In this document: positions 44,731 to 53,587 of the stretch, one piece after another
Layout of the letters: each line of letters opens with the position of its first letter
How positions within the stretch are numbered: the stretch's first letter is position 1
Assembly: GCA_947441615.1 (NCBI GenBank)
Contig: CANEUH010000008.1
Location: 58,041 to 122,040, forward strand
Reading direction: 5' to 3'
DNA: 64,000 bases
DNA from: Bacteriovoracaceae bacterium
GTDB lineage: Bacteria > Bdellovibrionota > Bacteriovoracia > Bacteriovoracales > Bacteriovoracaceae
Program-made: the position numbers and the translations under genes
Notes under the pieces: model-generated
What the model was told of the DNA's origin: nothing
The model's database searches: none
Seen by the model: the letters and a program-made list of their open reading frames with translations, nothing else

Positions 44731-45930
44731 CTAACCTAATTTTTTAATCTGTTGATTATTTTCTAGAATATAGGCTCCCTTTCGACTAAGGACTTTTATC
44801 CCATACTTTAATTTTACCCGCTCTAGGAGTTTTGAGAGTCTTTTTAATTCATCTTTACTTCCAACCTCAGTTCCCCAAATCTTTAAATAGAGTTCTCTCT
44901 TCGAAATTCCATTTGGGTGAAACGTTAGTAATTCGAATAGCCTCTCTTCTTTGGTCTGAAAACTCGTGTATTCTTTGTTATGTTTGACGGCATTCGTTTT
45001 AAAAGATCGGAGGAATTTATTTACACAAAGAGAGAAGAGGCAAGGCTCGCCAGTGTATTCAAATTCATCCAAGTAAGAGTGTGGAGCTATCTTTTGCAGT
45101 TCCGCCCAGATAATTGAGGCAAGTTTCATGTCTTGTGACTCAAGTGCTAGTAGCGTCTTTACTTGAAGATGTAGCGAGGGAATTTGATTAAAATCCCTGT
45201 CATAAAGGTATAGAGGAGTGTTTTTTGTTAGAAACCCAAGTGTAGCTTTTATGAATTTATAGTCTTCTGTAAGATAGAAACTTCGGATCGATTTTAATTT
45301 CTCCAACTCTTTGGCACAAAGAAGATATTTTTCTTGGCGGGCATAAAATCGGATTTTATCGATGGTCCAGGCGAGTTGTTGGAATTCATCAAGTAATTCT
45401 TCCTTAGGTTCAAGTCGTTTAAGAACCTGCATGGCCTTAACGTCATTTCTTTGGAACGCCCAATAATTAAACTCCATTCGGAGCTGACGGATCTTAAAGG
45501 GAGACTCATTTGGGAATTCATATTTGAGCGACTCTTGATAGGCCTTTGTCATCCCTTCAGAATACGAAAGATTGTGATGTGCTACGAAAAGATTGTATGT
45601 AGCAACGAAAGTGATGATCTGTGAGTCGCAGCTCTTGAGTAACTCATCGGCAACTTCTAGGTGAAGAATAGCGTCAAGAGATTTTCCTGCGTTATTTTTA
45701 GCAATACCTCGTACAAGTTCCTTAATTCCATTAACAATCGGATCTGAAATGACTAGGGGAGATAGCGTTTCTTCAACCAAGCTAAATTCTGATTTCCTTA
45801 AATAAAGGTAGCCCTCAATTATTTTTCTCTCAGAGTTAGAAATCCGGCGATCAGAAAAATATTTTTTTGCCGATTTCGCATCTGTTGTCAAAAGGGAAAA
45901 CGCTCTTAGGAACGTTTTTGATGAGGTCAT
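44731..45930 (-). CDS. TPR-like regulator with C-terminal winged helix
   Basis: The 399-residue cytosolic protein is helical-repeat-like for about 310 residues (for example LEVADELLKSCDSQIITFVA). It ends in a winged-helix domain of the OmpR/PhoB C-terminal type: KEERLFELLTFHPNGISKRE, LYLKIWGTEVGSKDELKRLS and LERVKLKYGIKVLSRKGAYI. This arrangement, helical sensor then DNA-binding domain at the end, reverses the SARP/BTAD order. It overlaps the exported partner gene upstream by 4 bases. It likely controls a nearby envelope function; targets are unknown. Confidence 0.72.
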   Translation of the reverse strand: MTSSKTFLRAFSLLTTDAKSAKKYFSDRRISNSERKIIEGYLYLRKSEFSLVEETLSPLVISDPIVNGIKELVRGIAKNNAGKSLDAILHLEVADELLKSCDSQIITFVATYNLFVAHHNLSYSEGMTKAYQESLKYEFPNESPFKIRQLRMEFNYWAFQRNDVKAMQVLKRLEPKEELLDEFQQLAWTIDKIRFYARQEKYLLCAKELEKLKSIRSFYLTEDYKFIKATLGFLTKNTPLYLYDRDFNQIPSLHLQVKTLLALESQDMKLASIIWAELQKIAPHSYLDEFEYTGEPCLFSLCVNKFLRSFKTNAVKHNKEYTSFQTKEERLFELLTFHPNGISKRELYLKIWGTEVGSKDELKRLSKLLERVKLKYGIKVLSRKGAYILENNQQIKKLG

Positions 45931-46436
45931 TTTGTGCCGGTGATTTTTTTGAGGTTTATTTGGAGTTGTTTAAAATCTTCTTTTGAGAGATTTTCATGAT
46001 TAATGAGAAAAGTCTCTAGTCCCTTGTGTTCTCCTATCGTATCCAGTCGTTTGATCATTCTTTTATTTAACAAGCATTGACTTAGTTTAGGATCCTGACA
46101 GTTTGTTTGGTTTGTTACTTCTACAGAGCTTAGGTTTAGCTTTAAATTCAGATACGCCATACTTTCACTGAAATTTTTAAATTCTAATTTGATATCACTA
46201 CATTTCTTTAGTTGCTTTTGAAGTTTTAAATTAAATTTTTTTATTTTTTCCTCAACATCGCGAACAGCATCCAGGATATTTCCTCCACCAGATTTCACAT
46301 CTCCCTTTTTGAGTCCATCTTTTTTGTTTTCTTCAGTGATTCCATGTTCCTGTTCAGGAGGAATACCACCTTTAATGACCTGGGTGAGGCCTGAGAATGA
46401 AGCTAGAATCAATATTGTCAAAATAAGGATTTTCAT
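45927..46436 (-). CDS. Small exported protein paired with the regulator
   Basis: Starting at 46436 gives a signal peptide (MKILILTILILASFSGLTQ) and 169 residues; a longer in-frame start 25 codons upstream would bury this peptide. The mature protein is helical and charged, with three cysteines (KKCSDIKLEF, TNCQD, QCLLN). Its stop overlaps the regulator start, so the two are made together. It could be a periplasmic signal input for the regulator, by analogy with other exported-protein/regulator pairs. Confidence 0.55.
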   Translation of the reverse strand: MKILILTILILASFSGLTQVIKGGIPPEQEHGITEENKKDGLKKGDVKSGGGNILDAVRDVEEKIKKFNLKLQKQLKKCSDIKLEFKNFSESMAYLNLKLNLSSVEVTNQTNCQDPKLSQCLLNKRMIKRLDTIGEHKGLETFLINHENLSKEDFKQLQINLKKITGTK

Positions 46437-46713
46437 TGATCTAGCTTGTCGGTTATTGGCCGTTAAAACTTTACATCCTTTCCTAGGACTAGGTTTTTTA
46501 AGCCACCTCAAGGATGATTTTTGATGATTTTCTCTTCCTACATTTTCCTGAATATTGGCATTGCTAATTTTATTATGAGTGCCTTTGACAGCAGGTTATA
46601 AATAAAAACTGTATTCAAATTGAAGTTTTGCAGTTAATTGTCAAGGCTCCTCATTTGTTCAATTCTTTAGATCCTTTGATATTTAAACCATCCATTACAA
46701 CACGGAGGTTTAT

Positions 46714-47259
46714 ATGGATTTATCATTAGTTCTTATCGTTCACCCAAAGGACCGTGGGAAGCATTTTTGATGATAGGAACTTTGTCAAATAGGGGTGATT
46801 GTCGCTTACCAGAGCAGATAACCGCTCAATAGCATTTAAGGGGATCTGGCACTTAAGCTTAATGAGAATAAAGCTACGAAAGTTGTGTTTCATGTGCAGG
46901 ACAGTGACGGTGCGGAGTGGTTTTGTGGGCCTTTAGGAAAGCAGAAGTTGGAAAAAGAAACTCATCAGGCCGAAGAAGAATTTTTAATCGGCGATTCTAA
47001 AACAGGCTTGAAGGCAGTGAGAGAAGTAGAGGTGTATGTTGTTCATCCGATCGAGCTTAAGAATCTCAAGATGGGTCAGGCACTACTTGTCTGCACCAAG
47101 GTCGATCCCCACTTTTGTATTATGAAGATTGATCTCGCCCGTGAATATAGCTCGGAATACGTAAAGATCGGCAATGGACAGGGTATAATTATCGACCAAA
47201 GAGAAGCCAATACCTACATCGACAAAACAATCCAGAAGCTCTTCAGCCGCAAGACTTAG
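46714..47259 (+). pseudogene. Decayed type IV coupling protein (TraD/VirD4-like) gene
   Basis: A GGAGG ribosome site precedes ATG 46714, which opens MDLSLVLIVHPKDRGKHF and then stops. Shifting one frame gives LMIGTLSNRGDCRLPEQ, where a P-loop (GTxGxGK) would be expected. After a gap the frame resumes as DLALKLNENKATKVVFHV and SDGAEWFCGPLGKQ, typical of the C-terminal part of conjugation coupling proteins, and runs to 47259. The central ATPase is missing. I read it as the remnant of a conjugative element; an intact 124-codon frame from 46885 might still be expressed. Confidence 0.5.
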
Positions 47260-47284
47260 TTTAATTCAATACTTGTCATGATCT

Positions 47285-47311
47285 GGCGGGCAGTTTTCCT
47301 AACTGCCTGCC
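47285..47311 (+). terminator. Hairpin after the coupling-protein remnant
   Basis: GGCGGGCAGTT pairs with AACTGCCTGCC (one G-U pair) around a 5-base loop, followed by TCTTATT. It may be the original terminator of the conjugation operon. Confidence 0.5.
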
Positions 47312-47385
47312 TCTTATTGAGAAGCCTTGGCCGACCAATCTTTTTACAGTTCGAAATTCCTATCTGTAAATTTTATCGAAAAATG

Positions 47386-47408
47386 CATGTCGATTTTTTT
47401 TCTCCCGA
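47386..47408 (+). repeat. 23-bp direct repeat, copy 2
   Basis: This is identical to 43727-43749 and lies upstream of the first gene of the cassette-like array. Confidence 0.6.
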
Positions 47409-47493
47409 GACATGACCTGGATGGATATCATAACGAAAAATAACGACTCAATAACGAAGTCGGAAACATTTGATATAAAACATGGAGATTATT

Positions 47494-47976
47494 ATGAGAA
47501 ATTTAAAATTATTGGCCCTTACTTTTGGATTAGTTATTTGCATGACCGCTAAAGCAGACGAGTGCGAAGCGTTTAAAGATATATCTTCAGAAAAGGCAGA
47601 TGCCATAGTTGCATTTACTGAAGCTCGACTTAATAATTTTTCGGGAATTGTTGATAGACTTGTAATTCAAAAAGAAATTCTAAAAATGAAACTTCAAGCT
47701 ACTGCTTGCTTAGTAAGAGAAGCAGGAGAAATTCCTGATTTGACAGATGTAAAGAGCAAGGAAGAAGAACTAAAGGTCTTGAATGAAAAAATAGAAAAAC
47801 AAATTCAGAGTGCAGATGAGAGTATTAATTCCATCTTAAATTTAATTGATAACTATAATAGCGGTCAATTTCAAGAATCAGAAATAATAACTGCAGATGA
47901 TAAACAAGAAGAAAAACTCGTCGACAAAGTAGAAAAGAAGCAGCCGGCGATATCTAGGAAAAAAAAGAAAAGATAA
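47494..47976 (+). CDS. Small exported coiled-coil protein (array gene 1)
   Basis: ATG 47494 with GGAG 6 bases upstream gives a 160-residue protein with signal peptide MRNLKLLALTFGLVICMTAKA. The mature part is helical, with coiled-coil heptads at about 55-115 (KEEELKVLNEKIEKQIQSAD) and a Lys-rich end. It has no known family. Seven bases after the stop, repeat copy A begins. Confidence 0.62.
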   Translation: MRNLKLLALTFGLVICMTAKADECEAFKDISSEKADAIVAFTEARLNNFSGIVDRLVIQKEILKMKLQATACLVREAGEIPDLTDVKSKEEELKVLNEKIEKQIQSADESINSILNLIDNYNSGQFQESEIITADDKQEEKLVDKVEKKQPAISRKKKKR

Positions 47977-47983
47977 AATATCT

Positions 47984-48110
47984 AGTCATTGATGTGACTA
48001 GCGAATCGATGAACGAAGAAAAACCGACCAGTGAATCGAAAAATCAAGCTTTGAAGTTCACTGGTTACTATAGCGAAGAAAATATTAACAATCGATGACT
48101 TAAAGTCACT
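47984..48110 (+). repeat. Cassette-associated repeat, copy A (complete)
   Basis: The 127-base unit contains an 8-bp inverted repeat CCAGTGAA/TTCACTGG (48028-48035, 48057-48064) and a second block around CGAAGAAAATATTAAC. It ends with the small hairpin TGACTTAAAGTCA. Its 5' end AGTCATTGATGTGACT can also fold. Complete relatives lie at 48665 and 60118. Confidence 0.8.
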
Positions 48111-48132
48111 TGATAATAAGGCAGTAGAAATT

Positions 48133-48582
48133 ATGAAAATGATTATTTTGTCACTATTTGCAATGAGCTCATTTGCTGCGTTTGCAAACACAAGTGTTTT
48201 TTCTCAAGAACCAGTTAATGAAGTTTACGGCATAAGGAATTGTGACATTTATGTTGGTGGCTCAGCGTCGGGTTTTGATCAGGTCTCAGAAATCTTGTCC
48301 GAGAAAGGTTTTACTGTAGTTAGTGAACGAACTTATCCAAATCTATGGGAAACAGACTTTTTATTTAATCAGCAAATTCATTTTAGAAATTGGATGAGCA
48401 ATACTCCAGATTTTATAAATGTTAGCTTAAGTAAAATTGTTCAACGTCCTGGATCTAGGTATGAGTTTAGTGAATATGATTTTGTGGTGTCATTTGAAGA
48501 TGTTCCACATAGATTTAGACCTAATAGGCAAAAAATCCTTCGAGCAACTAGAAAATTCCCTAAATGTTTGCTCGTTAAGTAA
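48133..48582 (+). CDS. Small exported protein (array gene 2)
   Basis: The 149-residue protein has a signal peptide (MIILSLFAMSSFAAFA, cleavage near residue 19). The mature part is alpha/beta-like, with NCDIYVGGSASGFDQVSEIL, then EKGFTVVSERTYPNLWETDF, and one more cysteine near the end (KFPKCLLVK), probably disulfide-linked to NCDIY. There is no recognised family. It sits between repeat copies A and B. Confidence 0.6.
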   Translation: MKMIILSLFAMSSFAAFANTSVFSQEPVNEVYGIRNCDIYVGGSASGFDQVSEILSEKGFTVVSERTYPNLWETDFLFNQQIHFRNWMSNTPDFINVSLSKIVQRPGSRYEFSEYDFVVSFEDVPHRFRPNRQKILRATRKFPKCLLVK

Positions 48583-48664
48583 AAGGATAAATGTATAGTT
48601 GATTGTTTAAAGTATATCGAAAAAGATGGTGAGAAAACCTGATTACAGAGGCGTTTTGACACTA

Positions 48665-48775
48665 TTCATTGATGTGACTGATGATTTGTTGAACGAAGAA
48701 AAACCGACCAGTGAATCGAGAAGAAAGCTTGGAGGTTCACTGGATACTATTAACAACGGATGACTTTTAGTCACT
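48665..48775 (+). repeat. Cassette-associated repeat, copy B (complete)
   Basis: It has the CCAGTGAA/TTCACTGG inverted repeat (48708-48715, 48735-48742) and ends with TGACTTTTAGTCA. Compared with copy A it lacks the CGAAGAAAA segment before ATTAACAACG. It follows array gene 2 by 82 bases. Confidence 0.8.
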
Positions 48776-48817
48776 ACATAAAAAATAATATAAGGAGCGA
48801 TAGCTCCAGGAGAAATT

Positions 48818-49144
48818 ATGAAAAATATCATGATCGTTTCTATGACAGCACTACTCTCTTTGTCTGCATTTTCCCAAAGTAATAGCAGTCCTTCCTCAAA
48901 AGTAGAGAAAAGTATCCTATGCACTTCAGTAGAGAAACAACTAATAGAACAGTCATCAGATTTTGCAGTTGATATGGCCAAATGTTTAAAGACAAAAATG
49001 TCTTCTCGCTTGGTGACTGAGGGAATTATTGAAATAAAAGGGAAAGTACCATTTAATTCACCCTCTCGTAAGTTTACATCGAATTGTTCTGTTTCCTATT
49101 ATGCTTTAACACACGAACTTGTTGCAGAAGCTTCTTGTAATTAG
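48818..49144 (+). CDS. Small exported protein (array gene 3)
   Basis: The 108-residue protein has a signal peptide (MKNIMIVSMTALLSLSAFSQ). The mature 88 residues contain four cysteines (ILCTSVEK, AKCLKTK, SNCSVSY, ASCN), suggesting two disulfides. The upstream region has a tight hairpin GGAGC-GATA-GCTCC (48794-48807) just before the AGGAG ribosome site, which could modulate initiation. No family is recognised. Confidence 0.6.
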   Translation: MKNIMIVSMTALLSLSAFSQSNSSPSSKVEKSILCTSVEKQLIEQSSDFAVDMAKCLKTKMSSRLVTEGIIEIKGKVPFNSPSRKFTSNCSVSYYALTHELVAEASCN

Positions 49145-49154
49145 GCATTTATAA

Positions 49155-49212
49155 TTTGAAGTTCACTGGATAGTAAAACTAAATATTAACAACGGATGAC
49201 TTTTAGTCATTG
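49155..49212 (+). repeat. Cassette-associated repeat, copy C (right half)
   Basis: Only the right half is present: TTCACTGG, ATATTAACAACG, then GATGACTTTTAGTCATTGG. It starts 10 bases after array gene 3. Confidence 0.75.
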
Positions 49213-49246
49213 GATTTTAAATTCGTTTCATCTTAGAATGTATCGT

Positions 49247-49732
49247 ATGAATAAATATTTATTTTCAGTGTTCCTTACTTTTTACTTTTGCCAATTTTTA
49301 ACTTGGGCCCAGGATGACTCTAGTGGGGGAGATGATCTACCATCTGCTTGTGTTATTCTAGGTTCCACTCTTTTACCAGATGGACAAACTATTGAAGAGT
49401 TTCGCAATAACAAACCAAATACTTGCGATGCCCAATGTAAAGCCCAACTTCAACAATCAAAGTTACAGGAAGAACGGCAAAACCTGGCAAAGTCTGTAAA
49501 TCTAATTGGAGGTAAGAAAACAGATGATAATCCTGTCGCTCAACGACGAATCATAGATGGTCCGGCGAACTTACGAGACGCTCCCAATGGAAAAATTATA
49601 GGTTCATTTCCTGATAAATTTGTCGTTCTTATCGATGGTCACAAGGATGACTGGTTCCTCATTCGAGGTTATTGGGAGCGAAGTTGTGAAACTGGCTGGA
49701 CTCATAAAAAGAACCTTCGTCCTTATAAGTAG
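49247..49732 (+). CDS. Exported SH3-domain protein (array gene 4)
   Basis: The start at 49247 gives a signal peptide (MNKYLFSVFLTFYFCQFLTWA); an in-frame start 17 codons earlier would overlap repeat C. The 161-residue product has a cysteine-bearing helical linker. It ends in a bacterial SH3 domain (about residues 100-160): NLRDAPNGKIIGSFP, WFLIRGYWERSCETGWTHKK. Such domains bind cell wall or metal, and this one may act on peptidoglycan of self or prey (inference). Confidence 0.65.
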   Translation: MNKYLFSVFLTFYFCQFLTWAQDDSSGGDDLPSACVILGSTLLPDGQTIEEFRNNKPNTCDAQCKAQLQQSKLQEERQNLAKSVNLIGGKKTDDNPVAQRRIIDGPANLRDAPNGKIIGSFPDKFVVLIDGHKDDWFLIRGYWERSCETGWTHKKNLRPYK

Positions 49733-49782
49733 GGTTTGGCCTGAATCTCATTCACGTCCTCTTGCTCACTTAAACAAAGATT

Positions 49783-49815
49783 ATATTAACAACGAATGGA
49801 CTAAAAGCATTAGTC
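49783..49815 (+). repeat. Cassette-associated repeat, copy D (right end)
   Basis: ATATTAACAACGAATGGACT, then AAAAGCATTAGTC, whose end folds as GACTAA/TTAGTC. It runs directly into the repeat block that starts at 49814, without an intervening gene, unlike copy E. Confidence 0.75.
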
Positions 49816-49949
49816 GAAAGGTGTTTGTAAATGGTTTGATAATTTTTCAAATTCCTGGTTCTCATTAATATAGATATGATTGTCAGCAAGGCCATATCGA
49901 GTGCAGTCATCCCTAAGTGCCCTGACGGGCGCTGATTTGGCGCTACTTT
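49814..49949 (+). repeat. Repeat block R2, copy 1
   Basis: The 136-base block begins TCGAAAGGTGTTTGTAAATG and ends TTGGCGCTACTTTT. It is nearly identical to 54633-54768. It includes a direct repeat of GGCGCT-type sequence as found before att copies. Confidence 0.8.
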
Positions 49950-50035
49950 TTAATTAGCACCAAAACTCACAACATTCTATGCTCGAACTAAATGTTCAGG
50001 AGCAAGATGCGCGTATCTTTGAGTCATCTCTAAGC

Positions 50036-50854
50036 TTAGTAGCTCATTTTCACCATGTACTGCAGACACATTTCATCTTTTTCTTTTTGCTGAAAGCGAT
50101 TAAGAAAGTAGGCATACTCAAACCCCACTTCCAGGCGATTTTGTTTGCCCCAAAGACCATAACCTAAATCGTAGAGGAATTGGGGCTGCGATGTTAGGTA
50201 GCGACCATTTTTTGAAAAAAATGAATACTTCTCTGAGTTCTGATCTCCGTCCCAAGGAGATGTCGCAAGGAAGCCAGTAAACTTATAGCGATTCCAGCGA
50301 CCATAGTCCCAGGTCATTTGCCAGAAGGCCCCAATTTGAAATCCCACTCCTGCATCATTTGGATTGTCTCTTAGAACTGTATTCAGAGAAAAGAAGTCGA
50401 AACCCGGTATCGCGATATCATACTGAAGTCCATAGAAGTAATTTTGAAAATTATAGGACTGAACAGTTTGGTTAAAATGACTAGTTCCAGAGCCATTTTC
50501 AATTTCAAGACGAAGTGAAATGTCCTTCAAGGCCCCATAGCTAAAATTCTTTCCCGTCACCTTGGAAAAACTGATGGCGGTTGAGATTCCACCAAAGAAC
50601 TGGTTTGAAAAGGCGTCTCTGCGCCCGCTGTCGGTGGCATTCCCATCATCCGTGGTTGGCTCCGTAATATCATAGTAAAAAAAAACGCTCCCCAATTCCC
50701 ACATAGCGTAATTCTCTATCGTCATGGTTGTCTTATCTTTGCGATAGCCCAGATCATCACGAAAATTGTCACCTTTTAAAAGGGACACACTTACCGCCAT
50801 GGCCGACGAACACAGCAAAAGACCTAACAAAGCCGCAAGTAACCTCATTCCCAT
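50036..50854 (-). CDS. Tsx-like nucleoside-specific outer-membrane channel
   Basis: The start at 50854 (AGGAG 6 bases upstream) gives signal peptide MGMRLLAALLGLLLCSSAMA and 272 residues. The mature protein has amphipathic barrel strands and the Tsx-like phrase TIENYAMWELGSVFFYYDI. Further family-like text is YGLQYDIAIPGFDFFSLNTV, and the last strand ends MVKMSY. Tsx channels pass nucleosides through the outer membrane; with Gsk this could serve purine salvage. The region 50000-53240 looks less AT-rich than its surroundings, hinting at separate origin. Confidence 0.78.
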   Translation of the reverse strand: MGMRLLAALLGLLLCSSAMAVSVSLLKGDNFRDDLGYRKDKTTMTIENYAMWELGSVFFYYDITEPTTDDGNATDSGRRDAFSNQFFGGISTAISFSKVTGKNFSYGALKDISLRLEIENGSGTSHFNQTVQSYNFQNYFYGLQYDIAIPGFDFFSLNTVLRDNPNDAGVGFQIGAFWQMTWDYGRWNRYKFTGFLATSPWDGDQNSEKYSFFSKNGRYLTSQPQFLYDLGYGLWGKQNRLEVGFEYAYFLNRFQQKEKDEMCLQYMVKMSY

Positions 50855-50999
50855 GAATTGCTCCTGAACCTGAATTAATTCGAGTCCTTTCCATATCAAA
50901 AAAATCGAGTATTGAGGAGCACCCTTTTGCGGTAAATGTATCCCGGCTCCCTAGAACTTTCAGACGTGATAGAATGACAAGAGCTATCAGGAGGGACCT

Positions 51000-51464
51000 A
51001 TGAAAAAACTAATGATGCTTCTTTGTTTAATCATTGTAGCTAGTTGCGCTCATCAGCGCGGCCCAGCCTCGGTTGAAGGTAACCCCGTCGCGTATGATTC
51101 AATGGCGCTAGGAAACGTAAAGGCCTCGGCCGTGAAGCGCGCTCATCAAAAAGAAGTCTGCTTTGATATTAATCTTGTGACCAAAGACTTGAAACTAGAG
51201 CAGGCCCAGGCCGCAAACTGGAACTTGGCGTGGGTAGATAAAAATAATCAACACCACTTACTTCCAACAAATCAACGTGAACCGGCCTCAGTTCCTCAAG
51301 GAGGCACCGTAGTCTCTCCTTATGGCGCTTTCAACGAATACAATAGCTCTTTCACCACTTGTGTTCCTAAAGCGGATATGGACGATGTGAAGGGCCTAGT
51401 GCTAACTCCTAAAGATCTTCCGTATGCAAAAAAAGACGGATTGAAACTCAATTGGAACGAGTAG
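51000..51464 (+). CDS. Small lipoprotein, unknown
   Basis: The 154-residue protein has a lipoprotein signal (MKKLMMLLCLIIVASC, lipidated Cys16) and AGGAGG as ribosome site. The mature part has one cysteine pair (EVCFDINL, TTCVPKAD) and alternating strand text. It is divergent from the Tsx-like gene, with a 145-base shared upstream region. Confidence 0.7.
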   Translation: MKKLMMLLCLIIVASCAHQRGPASVEGNPVAYDSMALGNVKASAVKRAHQKEVCFDINLVTKDLKLEQAQAANWNLAWVDKNNQHHLLPTNQREPASVPQGGTVVSPYGAFNEYNSSFTTCVPKADMDDVKGLVLTPKDLPYAKKDGLKLNWNE

Positions 51465-51706
51465 AAGAAAAGTCTTAAGTAAGAGAATTAAGTAAAATTC
51501 AGGTGACTCGGAGAAAAACCTTGGAGGTCATCCTAATGGACCTGTCCTAAGTTTTAGAGTTAACCGTTTCGATGCTTTATGCCGCTTCTTCGATAAAAAC
51601 TGTTAAACTTCCTTGGAGCATAGTCCTTTCTGGCGTAAATCTTGATTCAAAACTTGTGGATAACGTTTATTTTCTTTATCAATTAATATTAACTTTAATT
51701 CTTATA

Positions 51707-53236
51707 TTAGTAGTGAAGTACAGTCATTGAATAAGCAGGGATAATGATTGAGCTGCCACGACTTTGATATATGCTCTCATTAATCTCGCCTGGACCGGAA
51801 GATCTAAATTCCGGAACAGAAGAAATCTGATCGACTGAAGCAGGAGCATGGGAATACTGATAGACACGGTTAGAAAGGTTGAGAATGATCTCTGAAGTCT
51901 TTTCTTGCCTGAGCAATTGGACTGAGGGTCTCGGGGTAAATTTCCACCCTAGAACTTTTTCTGGATTTTCATGGAAGTTAATTTTTTTTAGAATTCTTTG
52001 AGTGTTGAGGAGAGGGGAGAGTCGTTTAAGTACTTCGCCAGGTGCAGTCAAAGCGAATTTTCGAGTGGCCGGCGCTGAAGGAATCGATGGAGCGAAGCCG
52101 GGGGTGTTATAACTATCTTCGTCCTCAAAGGCCGCCCCAAAAACTGCATTACCGATTAATCCGTGAAACAATATTTTTGTCACTTTAGGTAACTCAGCTA
52201 AGCGCATAGTAGCTGTTCCAACATACAAAGCATGCGCCCAGGTAGCGTGAATAGGTCTGCCAATTTTGTACAGATTGTACTCTGTAATCCAGGCTTCCAT
52301 TTTTGATGGCACTAATGGGAAATCATGTTCAACCATCGCGTTGATCTTGGTAAGTGCGCCGTCCAACATTCGGTTCATATTTTCAGTGGAGAAGAGTTCC
52401 GAATCATGAACTGAGTCAGGAATCATAAGTCCGGAATATGTATGGAAGGTTATGGCGTCGGCACCAATGACAGATGAGAGGACTTCCGCGTTCCAATTAT
52501 CGCGTCTGGGTTTTAGAGGGTTAGTAACCTTGGCCGCGCCTACAATCGAAATTTTTGAATCGGGAAATTTCGCCTTGATTGCAGCGATCCACTGGTTTGC
52601 CTCAAGGGCATAATCTACACCAGTGGGCCACCTCAACTCGAAATCATTATCCGAAGGATCTGCGCCACTAGCATAGAATTCGTTTCCAAGTTCAATCAAC
52701 TCCACCTTCATGCCGAGTGCTAGTGCTGTCGTAAGCATCTTAATTTGATACCTAAGGGATGAATTCAGCATATTGAGGACCCAGACGACCTTTGCACCAG
52801 GGGCCGCTTCCAGCGTTTTCTTAAGCGTGATTAGATCATTCGTCTTTGGAGTGAGATTGATATAATTCGTTGGAAGATTCGGAAGATTCATAAACCATCC
52901 TGTCTTCCAGTCCCAGTAGTTTGCTACCGTGCCACCAGGATATCGAAAAAGCTTTGGTTTAAGCTCATTAAGCACACCACCTATGTGAGGGTGATTTAAC
53001 GAAATATTACGGATGAAATTGACTCCATTATAACCGAAAGTGTGAGGATCGAATTCACGAATAACCGATTCATGACTTAACTTCAGAGGGAGCATAGCAG
53101 TTTGAGTGGCACGTTCATAAATGCTTGCAATATTCCGAAAATTTTCTGCTTTGGTTTGTTTCTTAAAATATAAAAATCCAAAAATGATGATCATTGTTAT
53201 GATTACAAATAACGATTTTTTGGATGAGTTTCTCAT
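51707..53236 (-). CDS. Membrane-anchored clan GH-A glycoside hydrolase
   Basis: The 509-residue protein has an N-terminal membrane anchor (about residues 9-24), then a TIM-barrel domain. The catalytic acid is Glu186 in IELGNEFYAS (Asn-Glu at the end of strand 4) and the nucleophile Glu319 in WITEYNL. RYPGGTVANYWDW resembles the start of GH51/GH79-type barrels (arabinofuranosidases and glucuronidases). A C-terminal beta domain follows. Substrate cannot be assigned. It has no co-directional partner. Confidence 0.75.
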   Translation of the reverse strand: MRNSSKKSLFVIITMIIIFGFLYFKKQTKAENFRNIASIYERATQTAMLPLKLSHESVIREFDPHTFGYNGVNFIRNISLNHPHIGGVLNELKPKLFRYPGGTVANYWDWKTGWFMNLPNLPTNYINLTPKTNDLITLKKTLEAAPGAKVVWVLNMLNSSLRYQIKMLTTALALGMKVELIELGNEFYASGADPSDNDFELRWPTGVDYALEANQWIAAIKAKFPDSKISIVGAAKVTNPLKPRRDNWNAEVLSSVIGADAITFHTYSGLMIPDSVHDSELFSTENMNRMLDGALTKINAMVEHDFPLVPSKMEAWITEYNLYKIGRPIHATWAHALYVGTATMRLAELPKVTKILFHGLIGNAVFGAAFEDEDSYNTPGFAPSIPSAPATRKFALTAPGEVLKRLSPLLNTQRILKKINFHENPEKVLGWKFTPRPSVQLLRQEKTSEIILNLSNRVYQYSHAPASVDQISSVPEFRSSGPGEINESIYQSRGSSIIIPAYSMTVLHY

Positions 53237-53587
53237 GTTTTATTTTAACTCTAGCTATATGGATAAGGCAGATGGAAAAAGAATCCTAAATGGCAAAGGC
53301 TGACTTCTTTAGTCTCTCTGCGCCGGGAGCAGTCAAATCCCTCATAATTGACGCTTCTTCATCCTTTGGGCTCTTAAATAAGTTTTAAAGATGTTTACAC
53401 CCCAACTATGTCGTTCCTGTAGCCCATCTGTGAAGGCATCAAGATCTATTGAATAATGGAGGTATTACTACTGACTGTCTCGGAGCTAGGACTAGATAAA
53501 AAAGATAAAATCTACTCGTGATTCATATGAAGTCATACATCGGTTTGTTATTATTTTGCCAAATAATTAATAATCGGATTTATGATG
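53237..53587. other. Intergenic region, partly repeat
   Basis: No gene is visible in these 351 bases. The segment 53501-53577 is a fragment of the MITE-like element; the rest shows no structure I can name. Confidence 0.5.
53501..53577 (+). repeat. MITE-like element, left-end fragment
   Basis: A 30-bp stretch is identical to 43350-43379 and a 20-bp stretch to 43395-43414. The remaining two thirds of the element are missing. Confidence 0.7.

Noticed and set aside
47984..49815. The array repeats as integron attC sites
   Set aside because: Layout is similar, but I find no GTTRRRY/RYYYAAC core boxes in the right places and no IntI gene. The resemblance is kept as analogy only.
47984..49815. A CRISPR array
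   Set aside because: Repeats are long, few, irregularly spaced and separated by genes rather than by short unique spacers. No cas gene is present.
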